From NCBI GenBank assembly GCA_052180195.1, contig CP197469.1: a stretch of DNA of 64,000 nucleotides; one strand, 5' to 3'. The notes below the pieces were generated by a model that was not told the origin of the DNA, made no database searches, and saw only the letters and a list, made by a program, of their open reading frames with translations. Shown piece after piece: positions 17,957 through 26,978 of this stretch; the first letter of the stretch is position 1, and each line of letters starts with the position of its first letter. The position numbers and the translations under genes were made by a program. The DNA comes from Gottfriedia sp002574545 (GTDB lineage: Bacteria; Bacillota; Bacilli; Bacillales; Bacillaceae_G).

Positions 17957-18421
17957 TTATCTTTGAACAATATAATACCAAACCTCTTCTTCTCCAAAGT
18001 AGTTACCAGTCGGAATAAAACCTAATTGCTTATATAAATTCATAGCTAATTTATTATCTTTATGAACTGTTAATCGAATCTCTTTACATTGCTGGAATTT
18101 ATTCCCGATCCACTTAATCATTTCAACAAATGCTAATTTACCATATCCTTTACTTTGAAACTGTTTATCAATTAAAAACCCGTTGATCCAATAGCTATTT
18201 GTTGTATGTTCTTCAAAAGCATGCATAATAAATCCGACCATCGTCTGATCATCATAAATGGCAAATGGGATATATTCCACATTTTCACCATCTGGTTTTA
18301 TATATACTTTTGCAAGTGATACTGCAACCGAGGGAACAAAATTCAATTGTTCACTATTTACTTCAAGTTTAATAGCTTCTTCCCAATTTTCTCTTGTTAC
18401 GATTTTTAAATGAATCATCAT
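17957..18421 (-). CDS. GNAT acetyltransferase (BltD/spermine acetyltransferase-like)
   Basis: A 154-residue GNAT-fold protein. The acetyl-CoA motif is QSKGYGKLAF near residue 100, with KDNKLAMNLYKQLGF behind it. The N-terminal half, with NSEQLNFVPS and a YIPFAIYDD stretch, resembles BltD-type spermine/spermidine acetyltransferases. Substrate assignment is tentative. GGGAG stands eight bases before the first of two ATGs. Single gene. Confidence 0.85.
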   Translation of the reverse strand: MMIHLKIVTRENWEEAIKLEVNSEQLNFVPSVAVSLAKVYIKPDGENVEYIPFAIYDDQTMVGFIMHAFEEHTTNSYWINGFLIDKQFQSKGYGKLAFVEMIKWIGNKFQQCKEIRLTVHKDNKLAMNLYKQLGFIPTGNYFGEEEVWYYIVQR

Positions 18422-18637
18422 CGTTCGCTCTCCCTTAAACTTAAAAATTAAATCACTTTTATCATATCACTTTCTTTGTTGAATTCTGAAATTTCCGACA
18501 TTTCGGTAAATGAAATTTTTAAAAAGACGAATATTTTTTAGTCTTTAGGATATAACAACCTTGAAAAGCAATTTTTCATATTTACTAACTAATTTTTACT
18601 TAGCTAGTACATTTAATATAGATGAAAGGAAAATAGT

Positions 18638-19465
18638 ATGAAAAAAATTGTTATTATTCTATCTATCTTTTTTGCATTTGCCTTTGGTTCCTTAGCTGGC
18701 ATAGGCTTTAGTAAAGCCGAATTCGCAAGGAGCACACAAGAACATAATGTTATGTCTACTAATTGGTTTCAAACCTCTGCGGAAAACAAGGCTTTGCAAA
18801 TTCAAATCTATAACCAGGCAAAAGAAGAACTGGCTGAAACAATGGCTAAAAAGAAAGCAACTGATAAATTAAAAAATAAACCAAAACCTGCTGCAGTTGT
18901 TTTAGACATTGATGAAACAATTCTTGATAATTCCCCTGATACCGCATGGTCGATCAAAAATAATGCTTCCTATCCACAAGGATGGGATGAATGGATTCAT
19001 ATGGCAAAAGCCGAACTAATCCCAGGTGCAAAAGATTTCTTGCTTGCAGCGAAAAAAATGAATGTAGATGTTTTTTATCTTACAAACCGCCCTGAAAAAA
19101 CAAGAAATGATACAATTAAAAATTTAAATTTACATGGATTACCGAATGTTGACTCAAAACATTTATTTCTTAAAACAGATACAGCTCAAAAAGGACCAAG
19201 ACAAGCCCAAATTGCAAAAACACACGAAATTGTTATGTTAATAGGCGATAATTCAAATGATCTATCAGATATTTTTTATAAAGCGGATTTGAAAACTCGA
19301 AAAGATAATGTCGATAAAATTGCAAAAGACCTTGGGGTAAAATATATCCAATTACCAAATCCGATGTATGGAGATTGGGAAGACGCGATCTATCATTATA
19401 AAATGTCAAAAACTGCTGATGAAAAAGCAGTCGATCGATACAAGGCTTTACAACCAATGAAATAG
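18638..19465 (+). CDS. Secreted acid phosphatase, 5'-nucleotidase e(P4) family
   Basis: A 275-residue HAD-superfamily phosphatase of the class B/C, e(P4) type. The first 26 residues form a signal sequence. Unlike the e(P4) prototype there is no lipobox Cys, so the protein is secreted or anchored by its N-terminal helix. The catalytic DxDxT is in VVLDIDETILDNS, with DVFYLTNRP (motif II) and IGDNSND (motif III) following. It dephosphorylates nucleoside monophosphates and similar esters outside the cell. GAAAGGA precedes the ATG and a terminator follows. Confidence 0.9.
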   Translation: MKKIVIILSIFFAFAFGSLAGIGFSKAEFARSTQEHNVMSTNWFQTSAENKALQIQIYNQAKEELAETMAKKKATDKLKNKPKPAAVVLDIDETILDNSPDTAWSIKNNASYPQGWDEWIHMAKAELIPGAKDFLLAAKKMNVDVFYLTNRPEKTRNDTIKNLNLHGLPNVDSKHLFLKTDTAQKGPRQAQIAKTHEIVMLIGDNSNDLSDIFYKADLKTRKDNVDKIAKDLGVKYIQLPNPMYGDWEDAIYHYKMSKTADEKAVDRYKALQPMK

Positions 19466-19476
19466 GCTTCTTTCTT

Positions 19477-19516
19477 AGGTTAGATGAGTTAGTTTTAACT
19501 TATCTAACCTTTTTTC
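19477..19516 (+). terminator. Terminator of the acid phosphatase gene
   Basis: Hairpin with AGGTTAGAT and ATCTAACCT arms plus extra stem pairs, followed by six T residues. Confidence 0.8.
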
Positions 19517-19904
19517 TATCTTAATCCTCACATATAAGAATGGAAAAATACTATTTCCTAAGATTTTTTCATTCCTTCTATTTTCCAGCTCATACTCTTC
19601 CGCCTTCTTTTCATTTCGATATGATTTACACATCTAATATTCAACAAAACTCCCAAATTACCTCAATTAAAACAATACAAAGTCAATTTTCGAAAAATTC
19701 TTGTAACAACAGTCTGTTTGGCTTTGATTTAAGCAGGAAAATGTCAACACAATGAGGAATTTATTCTAAAAACATAATTTTTATCTGATAAATCATTTTA
19801 AATTTTAGTTCTTTTCTACAATGTGTTTTTCAAAAGTTCAACGTAATGTGCGTATCAATTTTCCTAGGATATAGATGACAAAATGTACAAGGAGATGTGA
19901 CAAA
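19517..19904. other. Intergenic region without a convincing gene
   Basis: A 71-codon open frame at 19540-19755 has no ribosome binding site and no recognisable composition. The only clear signal is the AGGAG of the downstream gene at 19890-19894. Confidence 0.5.
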
Positions 19905-20552
19905 ATGTTAGAAGTAGGAAATTTAAAGGAAATCGAACAAACCATTTTTAATCATACTGGTCAGATAATCCAAACAATTGATCGCGAGGTTGAGATTCTT
20001 ACTCGGCAAGAGGAACCATTAATTGTCTTACTTAATAATGTTTTAAGTGATGAAGAATGCGACGATTTAATTAACCATTCGAAATTACGCATGAAACGCT
20101 CAAAAATAGGGTTAACTCATGAGGAAAATGATATGCGAACAAGTAGTGGGATGTTTTTTGAGGAAAGTGAAACGGAACTAATTAAACGTATTGAAAAACG
20201 AATCGAAACGATCATGAATATTTCAATCGAACATGCGGAACCATTACAAGTGCTTCATTACGAACCTGGGCAACAGTATAAACCACATTTTGATTACTTT
20301 TCCAACCATCGAACAAATAATAATAGGATTAGTACACTCATTCTCTATTTAAATGATGTGGAAGAAGGCGGCGAAACGATTTTTCCTGCGCTCAATTATT
20401 CTGTTTCCGCCAAAAAAGGCACTGCCTTATACTTTGAATATTTTTATCAGGACGAAGCAATCAATGAACTTACAATCCATGCAGGTAGCCCTGTTATAAG
20501 CGGAGAAAAATGGGTTGCGACTCAGTGGATGAGACGACAACGTATTCGCTAG
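19905..20552 (+). CDS. Prolyl 4-hydroxylase, 2-oxoglutarate/Fe(II) dependent
   Basis: A 215-residue protein that closely resembles the Bacillus anthracis-type prolyl 4-hydroxylase in length and sequence pattern. Fe(II) ligands are His128 and Asp130 (HFDYF) and His192; Lys202 is the likely 2-oxoglutarate ligand (SGEKWVATQW). Core strands carry RISTLILYLNDVEEGGET. This family hydroxylates proline in peptide substrates, and the Bacillus enzyme has been linked to collagen-like sequences. This window also encodes a huge collagen-like protein rich in GEP triplets, a natural candidate substrate, about 35 kb away. The ATG at 19905 has AGGAG ten bases upstream. Own terminator. Confidence 0.93.
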   Translation: MLEVGNLKEIEQTIFNHTGQIIQTIDREVEILTRQEEPLIVLLNNVLSDEECDDLINHSKLRMKRSKIGLTHEENDMRTSSGMFFEESETELIKRIEKRIETIMNISIEHAEPLQVLHYEPGQQYKPHFDYFSNHRTNNNRISTLILYLNDVEEGGETIFPALNYSVSAKKGTALYFEYFYQDEAINELTIHAGSPVISGEKWVATQWMRRQRIR

Positions 20553-20568
20553 AATAATTTGCATCTTT

Positions 20569-20614
20569 AGGACCAGATATTTCAGATAATTCCAAAAATA
20601 TCTGGTCCTATTTT
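20569..20614 (+). terminator. Terminator of the prolyl 4-hydroxylase gene
   Basis: Fourteen-base arms starting AGGACCAGATA and ending TATCTGGTCCT, followed by ATTTT. It abuts a minisatellite-like repeat. Confidence 0.85.
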
Positions 20615-20815
20615 ACTTCCTCATGCAGACTATATGAGTTACTATTAATCAATTTTGTCCCCTTTTACATCCTCATGAACTCTCCAGTGGTACTAAATCT
20701 CGATTTTTTCCGATTTTACTTCCTCATGAACTCTACATGAGATACCAATCCTCATTTTTTCCCTAATTAACTTCCTCTTCAACACCCTTAAGTTACTAAA
20801 AACCACATTCCTCCT
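20611..20815. repeat. Degenerate 51-52 bp tandem repeat, four units
   Basis: Units begin at 20611, 20663, 20714 and 20765, each starting with a TTTTACTTCCTCATG-like motif followed by a variable middle and a pyrimidine-rich end. The first three units are clear; the fourth is degraded. The period is 52, 51 and 51 bp. No protein is credibly encoded on either strand. Confidence 0.7.
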
Positions 20816-20909
20816 TTTCCAATCTCCTAATAAGCACTCCAATACTAACGAAATCAATCTATCATCAAAAAAACGCAAGGGATCAACCTTACGTTTCTCA
20901 ATTTCATTA

Positions 20910-21779
20910 TTATTCAACTTCATTCAAAAAGCTTTCAACTACTTGTACATATTCTTCTGGCTCTTCAATGTAAGGCATATGTGCACTTTGCTCAAAAACG
21001 TGGAATTTTCCATTTGGCGTTAGCTCACTGAAATATTCTGTTGACTTAGGTGTTGCTTCATCGTATCTTCCGCAAGTATACAATGTAGGGATTTTGATCT
21101 CTTTTAACTTAGAAGTGCAGTCAAAATCTTTTAAGTTTCCAGTAACATGAAACTCGGATGGCCCCCACATAATATTGTAAACTTCTGGATTTCTATAGTG
21201 TTTTCCTTTTTTCAGGAATTCTGGATATGGGTCTAATCTGCAAACAAAATGCTTGATAAATACAGCGTTAGCATTTTTGTATTCTTCTGAATCTGTTGTT
21301 CCATTTTCCTCGCACTTTATTAATGTTTCTTGTACATCAGGTGGGAGTAGTTTTCGATTTCGATCCTGATCTTGTGCCCATAATGGTGCGCTTAAGCAAG
21401 GGCTTGAAAAAATGATACTCCGCACTCCAACTGGTCTCGATAAATAATAAGCTGCAGCTAGGGTTGTTCCCCATGAATGACCAAGAATATGAAACTCATC
21501 CAGCGAAAGCGCTTGTTTGATTTGTGCTAATTCTTCAACAAATCGATCAATATTCCATAAAGAATGATCTGTTGGACGATCAGACTTCCCACAGCCTAAC
21601 TGATCATAAAAAATAACTGGTCGATCTTCTGCTAATACGTATAGACCTTGCATTGAATAATGCGATGATCCAGGCCCTCCATGTAAAACAACGACAGGGA
21701 TTTTAGATGAATTCTTATTATGAAACTGATACCATACCTTCCCGCCTGTTACTTCAATAAACCCCTCTATCACGTTCAT
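20910..21779 (-). CDS. Proline iminopeptidase-family alpha/beta hydrolase
   Basis: A 289-residue S33-family peptidase. The family oxyanion motif HGGPGSSHYSM and the following FYDQLGCGKSDRP are typical of proline iminopeptidases. The nucleophile elbow is GHSWGTTLA with Ser near residue 104. The acid lies in GRYDEATP and the His in SAHMPYIEEPE. It releases N-terminal Pro or similar residues from short peptides in the cytoplasm. AGGAGAG precedes the ATG. Confidence 0.9.
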   Translation of the reverse strand: MNVIEGFIEVTGGKVWYQFHNKNSSKIPVVVLHGGPGSSHYSMQGLYVLAEDRPVIFYDQLGCGKSDRPTDHSLWNIDRFVEELAQIKQALSLDEFHILGHSWGTTLAAAYYLSRPVGVRSIIFSSPCLSAPLWAQDQDRNRKLLPPDVQETLIKCEENGTTDSEEYKNANAVFIKHFVCRLDPYPEFLKKGKHYRNPEVYNIMWGPSEFHVTGNLKDFDCTSKLKEIKIPTLYTCGRYDEATPKSTEYFSELTPNGKFHVFEQSAHMPYIEEPEEYVQVVESFLNEVE

Positions 21780-21836
21780 TTATTTCTCTCCTTTTTATTC
21801 AAAACAATCTATTAACTAGGAAAATAACCACCCGTC

Positions 21837-22076
21837 TCAAACATCGGTTTTTTTAATAATATAAGCAAGTATTAAAGGAATCATTGGAAAAAATGCAACT
21901 ACCCTCAACCAACTCTCCGCCCCACCAAAATAGAATGTTGGTAGTATAAATACAATCCCGCTCACTATTAATGTTTTCCAGGATTTTTTCCATAGACCCC
22001 ATACTAAAAGTAAGATTCCTGAACTAATTAACATCCAAAAGATTAACCCTACCCAATAAAATCCTGCGTATACCAT
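21837..22076 (-). CDS. Small membrane protein of unknown function
   Basis: A 79-residue protein with three hydrophobic segments (about 3-27, 33-49 and 58-74) and a basic end. No family recognised. GGGTGAG lies five bases before the ATG. It precedes the peptidase gene by 57 bp on the same strand and could share its transcript. Confidence 0.6.
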   Translation of the reverse strand: MVYAGFYWVGLIFWMLISSGILLLVWGLWKKSWKTLIVSGIVFILPTFYFGGAESWLRVVAFFPMIPLILAYIIKKTDV

Positions 22077-22350
22077 TTATTCTCACCCGTTATATGTGTT
22101 ATAGGTAATCATTCCAGTAAAAATAAACGATAGGTATTACTTTTTATGTATGCTTGGATCATTTCTATATTTATCTGAATTTTACCACATTTTTATATAA
22201 AAAAGAAAAACATTATGAATTTCGAGTTAAGCATTACCTATTTAGTTTTTTAACAACCTTATTCAAAGAAATTGTGAATAGTCATGAATTATTATGTGTT
22301 GAAATAATATAGGAAAGTAAGACATTTAACAGCCAATGGGGGCGATTAAA

Positions 22351-23211
22351 TTGGCATATGTGGAACTTGATTCACATACAAAGCTCTATTATGAAGATCA
22401 CGGAGAAGGTCAAACAGTTATTTTTGTTCATGGTGTTATGATGAGTAGTAATTTTTTTCATAAACAAGTACCATATTTTAGTAAAAATTATCGCGTTATT
22501 ACTTTAGACTTACGAGCACATGGGAAGTCTTCGAAAGTTCAATATGGGCATACAGTAGCACAATACGCTCGTGATTTAAAATGCTTTATAGAAAAACTAA
22601 ATTTAAAGGATGTAATTTTAGTAGGCTGGTCAATGGGAGCTTTTGTATTGTGGGATTATGTTAATCAGTTTGGGAGTAAAAATATTAAGGCGCTAACAGT
22701 AGTTGATCAATCCGCATCCGATTATATTTGGCCAGATTGGGAGTTTGGAGCATTTGATTTTATGATTTTAAAAAATGTAATGCAGTCAATTCAAGAAGAT
22801 CAGAACAAATTTAATAGTGATTTTATATATGGTATGTATAAGGATCAACCTGATCCAAAAGAACATAAATGGATATTAAAAGAAATGAATAAATTACCTG
22901 CAGCAATTGCAAGTACAATCGTATTTAATCAAACTGCTGTAGATTATCGAGATACGCTTTGTCTTGTTGATATTCCAACATTAATTTGTTTTGGTAGCCA
23001 TGGATTTTTCCCATTAGCTGCTGGTGAATATATTCAAAAAAATATAAAAGATTCCAAATTTGTTCCTTTTTATAATAGTAGTCATCTTTTATTTTTGGAA
23101 GAAACAGATAAATTCAATCAGGAGTTAGACGAATTTTTTAAAGAAGTGCAAAAATCTGGAAAAAGAAAAACAAAATCTAGAAAAAAAGAAAAAAAAGAAG
23201 CAGGAAACTAA
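22351..23211 (+). CDS. Alpha/beta hydrolase with lysine-rich tail
   Basis: A 286-residue alpha/beta hydrolase. The oxyanion HG is in FVHGVMMSS and the nucleophile elbow is GWSMGAF (Ser near 98). The catalytic His is in NSSHLLFLEE; the acid position is less clear because the usual D is replaced around CFGSHGFFP. The C terminus is a 19-residue Lys/Arg-rich tail, possibly for nucleic-acid or membrane contact. A TTG start at 22351 is used because GGGGG lies at the right distance; the ATG at 22336 lies inside the region that carries it. Substrate unknown. Confidence 0.8.
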   Translation: MAYVELDSHTKLYYEDHGEGQTVIFVHGVMMSSNFFHKQVPYFSKNYRVITLDLRAHGKSSKVQYGHTVAQYARDLKCFIEKLNLKDVILVGWSMGAFVLWDYVNQFGSKNIKALTVVDQSASDYIWPDWEFGAFDFMILKNVMQSIQEDQNKFNSDFIYGMYKDQPDPKEHKWILKEMNKLPAAIASTIVFNQTAVDYRDTLCLVDIPTLICFGSHGFFPLAAGEYIQKNIKDSKFVPFYNSSHLLFLEETDKFNQELDEFFKEVQKSGKRKTKSRKKEKKEAGN

Positions 23212-23317
23212 ATGATAAACAAGGAATGCAGGATTTAGGCATTAAAGGATTGAAAGATTTTATTGTCAATTCTCACCCTACCTGCTTTTCTTGTGTTCAT
23301 TCCTCCTGCCAATAACT

Positions 23318-23917
23318 TCACTTAAACCAACCTTTTTCTTTCGATTGTTTTATTGCTTCGATTCTATTTTTAACTTCTAATTTGTCTAAAATCATCGATA
23401 TATAATTTCTCACTGTTCCTGTTTTAAGACGCAATTCATCCGCAATTTCTTGCGTGTTCTTACCATCAGCAACTAGCTCTAAAACTTCTTTTTCACGGTC
23501 AGTTAACGGATTCGCCTCGGCGTATACATCATCCATCAGTTCCGGAGCATAGATTCTCTTCCCAGAAATAATACTTCTAATTGAGCTAGCTAGCTCTTCA
23601 CTTGGGCTATCCTTTAATAAATAGCCTTTTACACCTGCTTTTAATGCTCTTTGAAAATAACCAGATCTTGCAAAAGTTGTTAAGATAATCACTTTACATT
23701 CTAAAGGTTTTAATTCTTCTGCAGCCTCCAGTCCAGTTTTGCCAGGCATTTCAATATCCATTATACAAATGTCAGGTTGTAATTGCTTGACTAGTTTAAC
23801 TGCTTCTTCTCCATTTGCAGCTTTACCAACAACTTCCATATCATCTTCTAAATTAAGTAAAGATCCAAGCGCACCTAATAGCATTCGTTGGTCTTCAGCA
23901 ATGACGATTCTAATCAT
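23318..23917 (-). CDS. desR: Response regulator DesR, NarL/FixJ family
   Basis: A 199-residue activator of the desaturase gene. The receiver domain has the phospho-acceptor Asp54 in CIMDIEMPGKTG. The LuxR-type HTH (about residues 135-190) starts NPLTDREKEVLELVADGKNT. The sequence matches B. subtilis DesR along its length, including the GVKGYLLKDSPSEEL segment and the end KEKGWFK. The ATG overlaps the desK stop (ATGA), so the two are translationally coupled. The clear dyad upstream of des is its probable target. Confidence 0.96.
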   Translation of the reverse strand: MIRIVIAEDQRMLLGALGSLLNLEDDMEVVGKAANGEEAVKLVKQLQPDICIMDIEMPGKTGLEAAEELKPLECKVIILTTFARSGYFQRALKAGVKGYLLKDSPSEELASSIRSIISGKRIYAPELMDDVYAEANPLTDREKEVLELVADGKNTQEIADELRLKTGTVRNYISMILDKLEVKNRIEAIKQSKEKGWFK

Positions 23918-25050
23918 ATTAGTTCCTCCACTTCAATTTGTTTTACATCGATCGGAACTTTCATAATTAAAGTCATTCCGTTTTCACAGTATACCTCTAA
24001 TGTTCCATTAACAAATTCGAGTCGTTCCTTCATACCGATTAGGCCATAACCTGATGAGAATTTTTCTAAATTACATCCAACTCCATTATCGGTTACAGAA
24101 AAAATAATTTCATTTTTCATTTGTTTAATTGATATTTTACATAAAGTAGCATTGCTATGTTTTACAACATTCGTTACGGCTTCTTTTAAACACATACTGA
24201 CAATATTTTCTGTAAGTAATGATACATTTGTAAGTTGGAAGTTATCGTTACATTCAACTGTAATTTCAGCAGCATGCAGTATTTGCTTAATTCTGATTAG
24301 TTCATCTTTTATTCGAATACCTCTCATTTGAGATACTATTTTTCGAACCTCATTTAAGGCTGTTCTAGCTGTTTGTTGTACATCTTTTAATTCATTTTGA
24401 GCTAAATCAGGATCTTTTGAAATCAACTTTCTAGCTAAGTCACTTTTTAAGCCAATCAGTGAAAGTTTTTGACCTAACGTATCATGTAAATCACGAGCAA
24501 TTCTTTGACGTTCTTCTAGTTTTACAAGATCTGAAATACGTTTATTGGCATCTACTAACTTTTCTTCCAATTGCCCTCTTTCATTTCGACTGTATAAACT
24601 AAATGGTAACAAAATAACGCTAATCCAAGTAATGATAATAAAAGGAAGCTGCCTAATGATTAATTCTTCTTGAAGGATAATCGTGATGTTGATGGAAATT
24701 GTAGTGATGACTAAATGAAGTATATACAAAGTTAAAAATGTAACTCGATTTTTTCTCTTTCCAATCATATACGCTATAAAAAAAGCAAAATATACATAAC
24801 TAAAGAGTATATTCATTGTAGTGGATAAGATGATTAAGATGGATGACCATAGAAAAATTGACCACCCTTTTGATCTGTATGCCAATCGATAAATGATAAA
24901 AAATGATATTGTTAGTAAAATTCCAATAATGATTCTTAAAGTAGAATGTGCAGAAAGAAAAATAAAATAAAATGGAGAAATTCCTAAAACTGTCCAAATA
25001 TATGGTGAGATTCCTGTACTTTTTAGGAAAACTAGATATCTTTTAAACAT
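23914..25050 (-). CDS. desK: Thermosensor histidine kinase DesK
   Basis: A 378-residue kinase. About five N-terminal membrane helices (residues 18-153) sense bilayer thickness in the B. subtilis homologue. A coiled linker follows, then the HisKA_3 dimerisation domain with phosphorylated His189 (ARDLHDTLGQ) and an HATPase domain with DNGVGC and GYGLIGMKERL. DesK acts as kinase or phosphatase for DesR according to membrane fluidity. GAGGTAAAATT precedes the ATG. The gene lies 106 bp after des. Confidence 0.95.
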   Translation of the reverse strand: MFKRYLVFLKSTGISPYIWTVLGISPFYFIFLSAHSTLRIIIGILLTISFFIIYRLAYRSKGWSIFLWSSILIILSTTMNILFSYVYFAFFIAYMIGKRKNRVTFLTLYILHLVITTISINITIILQEELIIRQLPFIIITWISVILLPFSLYSRNERGQLEEKLVDANKRISDLVKLEERQRIARDLHDTLGQKLSLIGLKSDLARKLISKDPDLAQNELKDVQQTARTALNEVRKIVSQMRGIRIKDELIRIKQILHAAEITVECNDNFQLTNVSLLTENIVSMCLKEAVTNVVKHSNATLCKISIKQMKNEIIFSVTDNGVGCNLEKFSSGYGLIGMKERLEFVNGTLEVYCENGMTLIMKVPIDVKQIEVEELI

Positions 25051-25151
25051 AATTTTACCTCATTTAATTCAAACGTTTTGTGGCCTTCTTTAACAATCTT
25101 ATCATATTTAATGAAATTTAATCTTTATAAAAATGTAAATAAAATACATCA

Positions 25152-25176
25152 AAAGTTCAGACAGTGTCTGAACTTT
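25152..25176 (-). terminator. Hairpin overlapping the des stop codon
   Basis: Perfect ten-base arms AAAGTTCAGA and TCTGAACTTT. The stop codon of des is inside the element and only a weak T-rich run follows. It probably ends part of des transcription and lets the rest reach desKR. Confidence 0.55.
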
Positions 25177-26182
25177 CGCGATTTACTTTATAGACTGTTT
25201 TTAGATCTTTAAATCTTACAAATTGTTTTGTTTCTTCATCCCATAATTTGAATTTTAAAGATGTTAAACTTGTTTTTAGTGTAATCGTCGGTACATTTTG
25301 TAGTGGCAGCGTATTATTATGAACAGTCTCCAAATTATAATTCGGCACACGTGGACTTAAATGATGAACATGATGGTATCCAATATTACCAGTTATCCAC
25401 TGTAATAGTTTAGGAAGTTTATAAAAAGAGCTTCCTTCAACCGCTGCTTTAACATATTCCCAATTCTCATCTTCTTCAAAATAAGTGTCTTCAAATTGGT
25501 GCTGTACATAGAAAAGCCAAATTCCTAATACTGCCGAAATGAAAAAGATTGGACCTTCCACTAATAAATAATTTTGCCAACCTATTGTATAGCAAAATAA
25601 TGCTGAAACCCCAACAATTAAACTATTCGTTAAATAAGTGTTCAGTCTTTCTTTTAATTTTGCATTTTTCGTATTGAATCGATTTGATATTAATACGATA
25701 TAAATTGGTCCTAATCCAAACATGATTAATGGATTACGGTATAGACGATATTGTATTTTTGTAATGAGCGGTGCTGCAATGTACTCTTCAACAGTTAAAA
25801 CCCACATATCTCCAATTCCGCGCTTATCTAAATTACCACTTGTCGCATGGTGGATTGAATGACTATGCTTCCACTGGCTGAATGGAAATAAAGTAACAAC
25901 CCCTGTAATAGTGCCTAGAACTTTATTTGCTGTTTTATTCTTAAAAAATGATTGATGACAACAATCATGGAAGATAATAAAGATCCTTATTAAGAATAAT
26001 GCAGCAACAACATCGATAAAGATCGTTAATACGACTGAAATAGAAATACTTTTATAAGCAAGATACCACAACAATATAAATGGAATAAAAGTATTGATCA
26101 TTTGCCAAATACTAGCTTTTAAATTTGATTTTTCATAAGGAATAATTTGTTTTCGTAAACTTTTTTGATTTTCTTTTGACAT
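25157..26182 (-). CDS. des: Membrane acyl-lipid desaturase Des
   Basis: A 341-residue integral membrane fatty acid desaturase, delta-5 type in B. subtilis. It introduces a double bond into membrane acyl chains on cold shift. The three histidine boxes for the di-iron centre are HDCCH (near residue 93), HSIHH (near 127) and HHVHH (near 290). Four or more hydrophobic stretches surround them. AGGAAGGA precedes the ATG. Upstream sits an activated-type promoter with a dyad operator, and desK-desR follow on the same strand. Confidence 0.96.
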   Translation of the reverse strand: MSKENQKSLRKQIIPYEKSNLKASIWQMINTFIPFILLWYLAYKSISISVVLTIFIDVVAALFLIRIFIIFHDCCHQSFFKNKTANKVLGTITGVVTLFPFSQWKHSHSIHHATSGNLDKRGIGDMWVLTVEEYIAAPLITKIQYRLYRNPLIMFGLGPIYIVLISNRFNTKNAKLKERLNTYLTNSLIVGVSALFCYTIGWQNYLLVEGPIFFISAVLGIWLFYVQHQFEDTYFEEDENWEYVKAAVEGSSFYKLPKLLQWITGNIGYHHVHHLSPRVPNYNLETVHNNTLPLQNVPTITLKTSLTSLKFKLWDEETKQFVRFKDLKTVYKVNRESSDTV

Positions 26183-26231
26183 TTAGAAGTTCCTTCCTAA
26201 TGTTGTAACTTTTCATTACTATATTATCCTA

Positions 26232-26237
26232 ATTATA
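26232..26237 (-). promoter_or_regulatory. -10 box of the des promoter
   Basis: TATAAT on the minus strand. No good -35 hexamer is found 16-18 bp upstream, as expected for a promoter that needs an activator. Confidence 0.5.
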
Positions 26238-26268
26238 TAAGTTATTTTTCCTAATGGTAGTAGCAGGC

Positions 26269-26298
26269 GTCATATGGAAAATATGACAAATGTCATAT
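26269..26298. promoter_or_regulatory. Probable DesR operator
   Basis: A perfect inverted repeat of GTCATAT and ATATGAC with a five-base spacer (26269-26287) is followed four bases later by a third GTCATAT (26292-26298). It lies about 44-73 bp upstream of the predicted des start, where DesR tetramers bind in B. subtilis. The repeat is seen; binding is inferred. Confidence 0.7.
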
Positions 26299-26391
26299 TC
26301 GATGAAACGCTTACTTACAATCTGAATGCAATAAAACACATTTATTAGAATGTTTCATTTTTTGGTAAATATTATCTTTTTTTCATAAAAA

Positions 26392-26420
26392 AAAAGTAAT
26401 ACTCAAATAGTATTACTTTT
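26392..26420 (-). terminator. Terminator of the four-helix membrane protein gene
   Basis: Arms AAAAGTAATACT and AGTATTACTTTT, with an A-run that becomes a T-run on the minus strand. It insulates the des promoter from upstream transcription. Confidence 0.8.
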
Positions 26421-26450
26421 AATCAGTAAGGGCTCCAAAAGCAACATTTT

Positions 26451-26978
26451 TTATGGTTTTGCCACTTTTTTATTCTTTTTTATTTTTCCAAAAGGTTTAA
26501 AATACGTAATGAAGGTCATAAATACTAAGCAACTTAAGTTAAAAATACCTGATATTATAATCGAAATCCAAGTTGACTCAAATTTATTTTCATTAAGTGC
26601 ACTTGCACCTAATCCTTCTGCAGTTTTTACTAAAAAAGAGAACCAATCATTTATAAAAAAGATGCCAATCAAAATGACTAAGACTGTTAAAACGAGTTTT
26701 ATGACAACCCAATAATACTTTACTAATCCCCACTGCGTCCAAACTGAAAGTAAAATTCCAGTAAATAAAGTTGCGAGTGCAGGATATTTTAGTAAATTTT
26801 CATCAATGATATGCATACTTGAAAGTGTATAAATTAGTTGCTCTGAGTTTTGCGCATTTTTCAAATAGAATCCTAAAAGTAATAAACTTAAAGTACCCCC
26901 AAACCAAGCACATATTGCTAAAACATGTACACTAACTAATATATTTTTTTTCGTTAAATTTATTTTCTTTTTCGCCAC
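26451..26978 (-). CDS. DUF2269-like membrane protein
   Basis: A 175-residue protein with four membrane segments. It starts with VHVLAICAWFGGTL, a helix with His and a WxGG motif like those of DUF2269/CopD-like membrane proteins, so haem or metal contact is possible. A Lys-rich tail follows the last helix. A GTG start is used, preceded by GGAGGG. Function unknown. Confidence 0.6.
   Translation of the reverse strand: MAKKKINLTKKNILVSVHVLAICAWFGGTLSLLLLGFYLKNAQNSEQLIYTLSSMHIIDENLLKYPALATLFTGILLSVWTQWGLVKYYWVVIKLVLTVLVILIGIFFINDWFSFLVKTAEGLGASALNENKFESTWISIIISGIFNLSCLVFMTFITYFKPFGKIKKNKKVAKP

Noticed and set aside
19540..19755. A plus-strand frame of 71 codons
   Set aside because: No ribosome binding site, aromatic-rich random-like sequence, directly after a terminator.
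20693..20923. A minus-strand frame of 76 codons over the 51-bp repeat
   Set aside because: It runs from the peptidase stop region through non-coding repeats and has no start signal.
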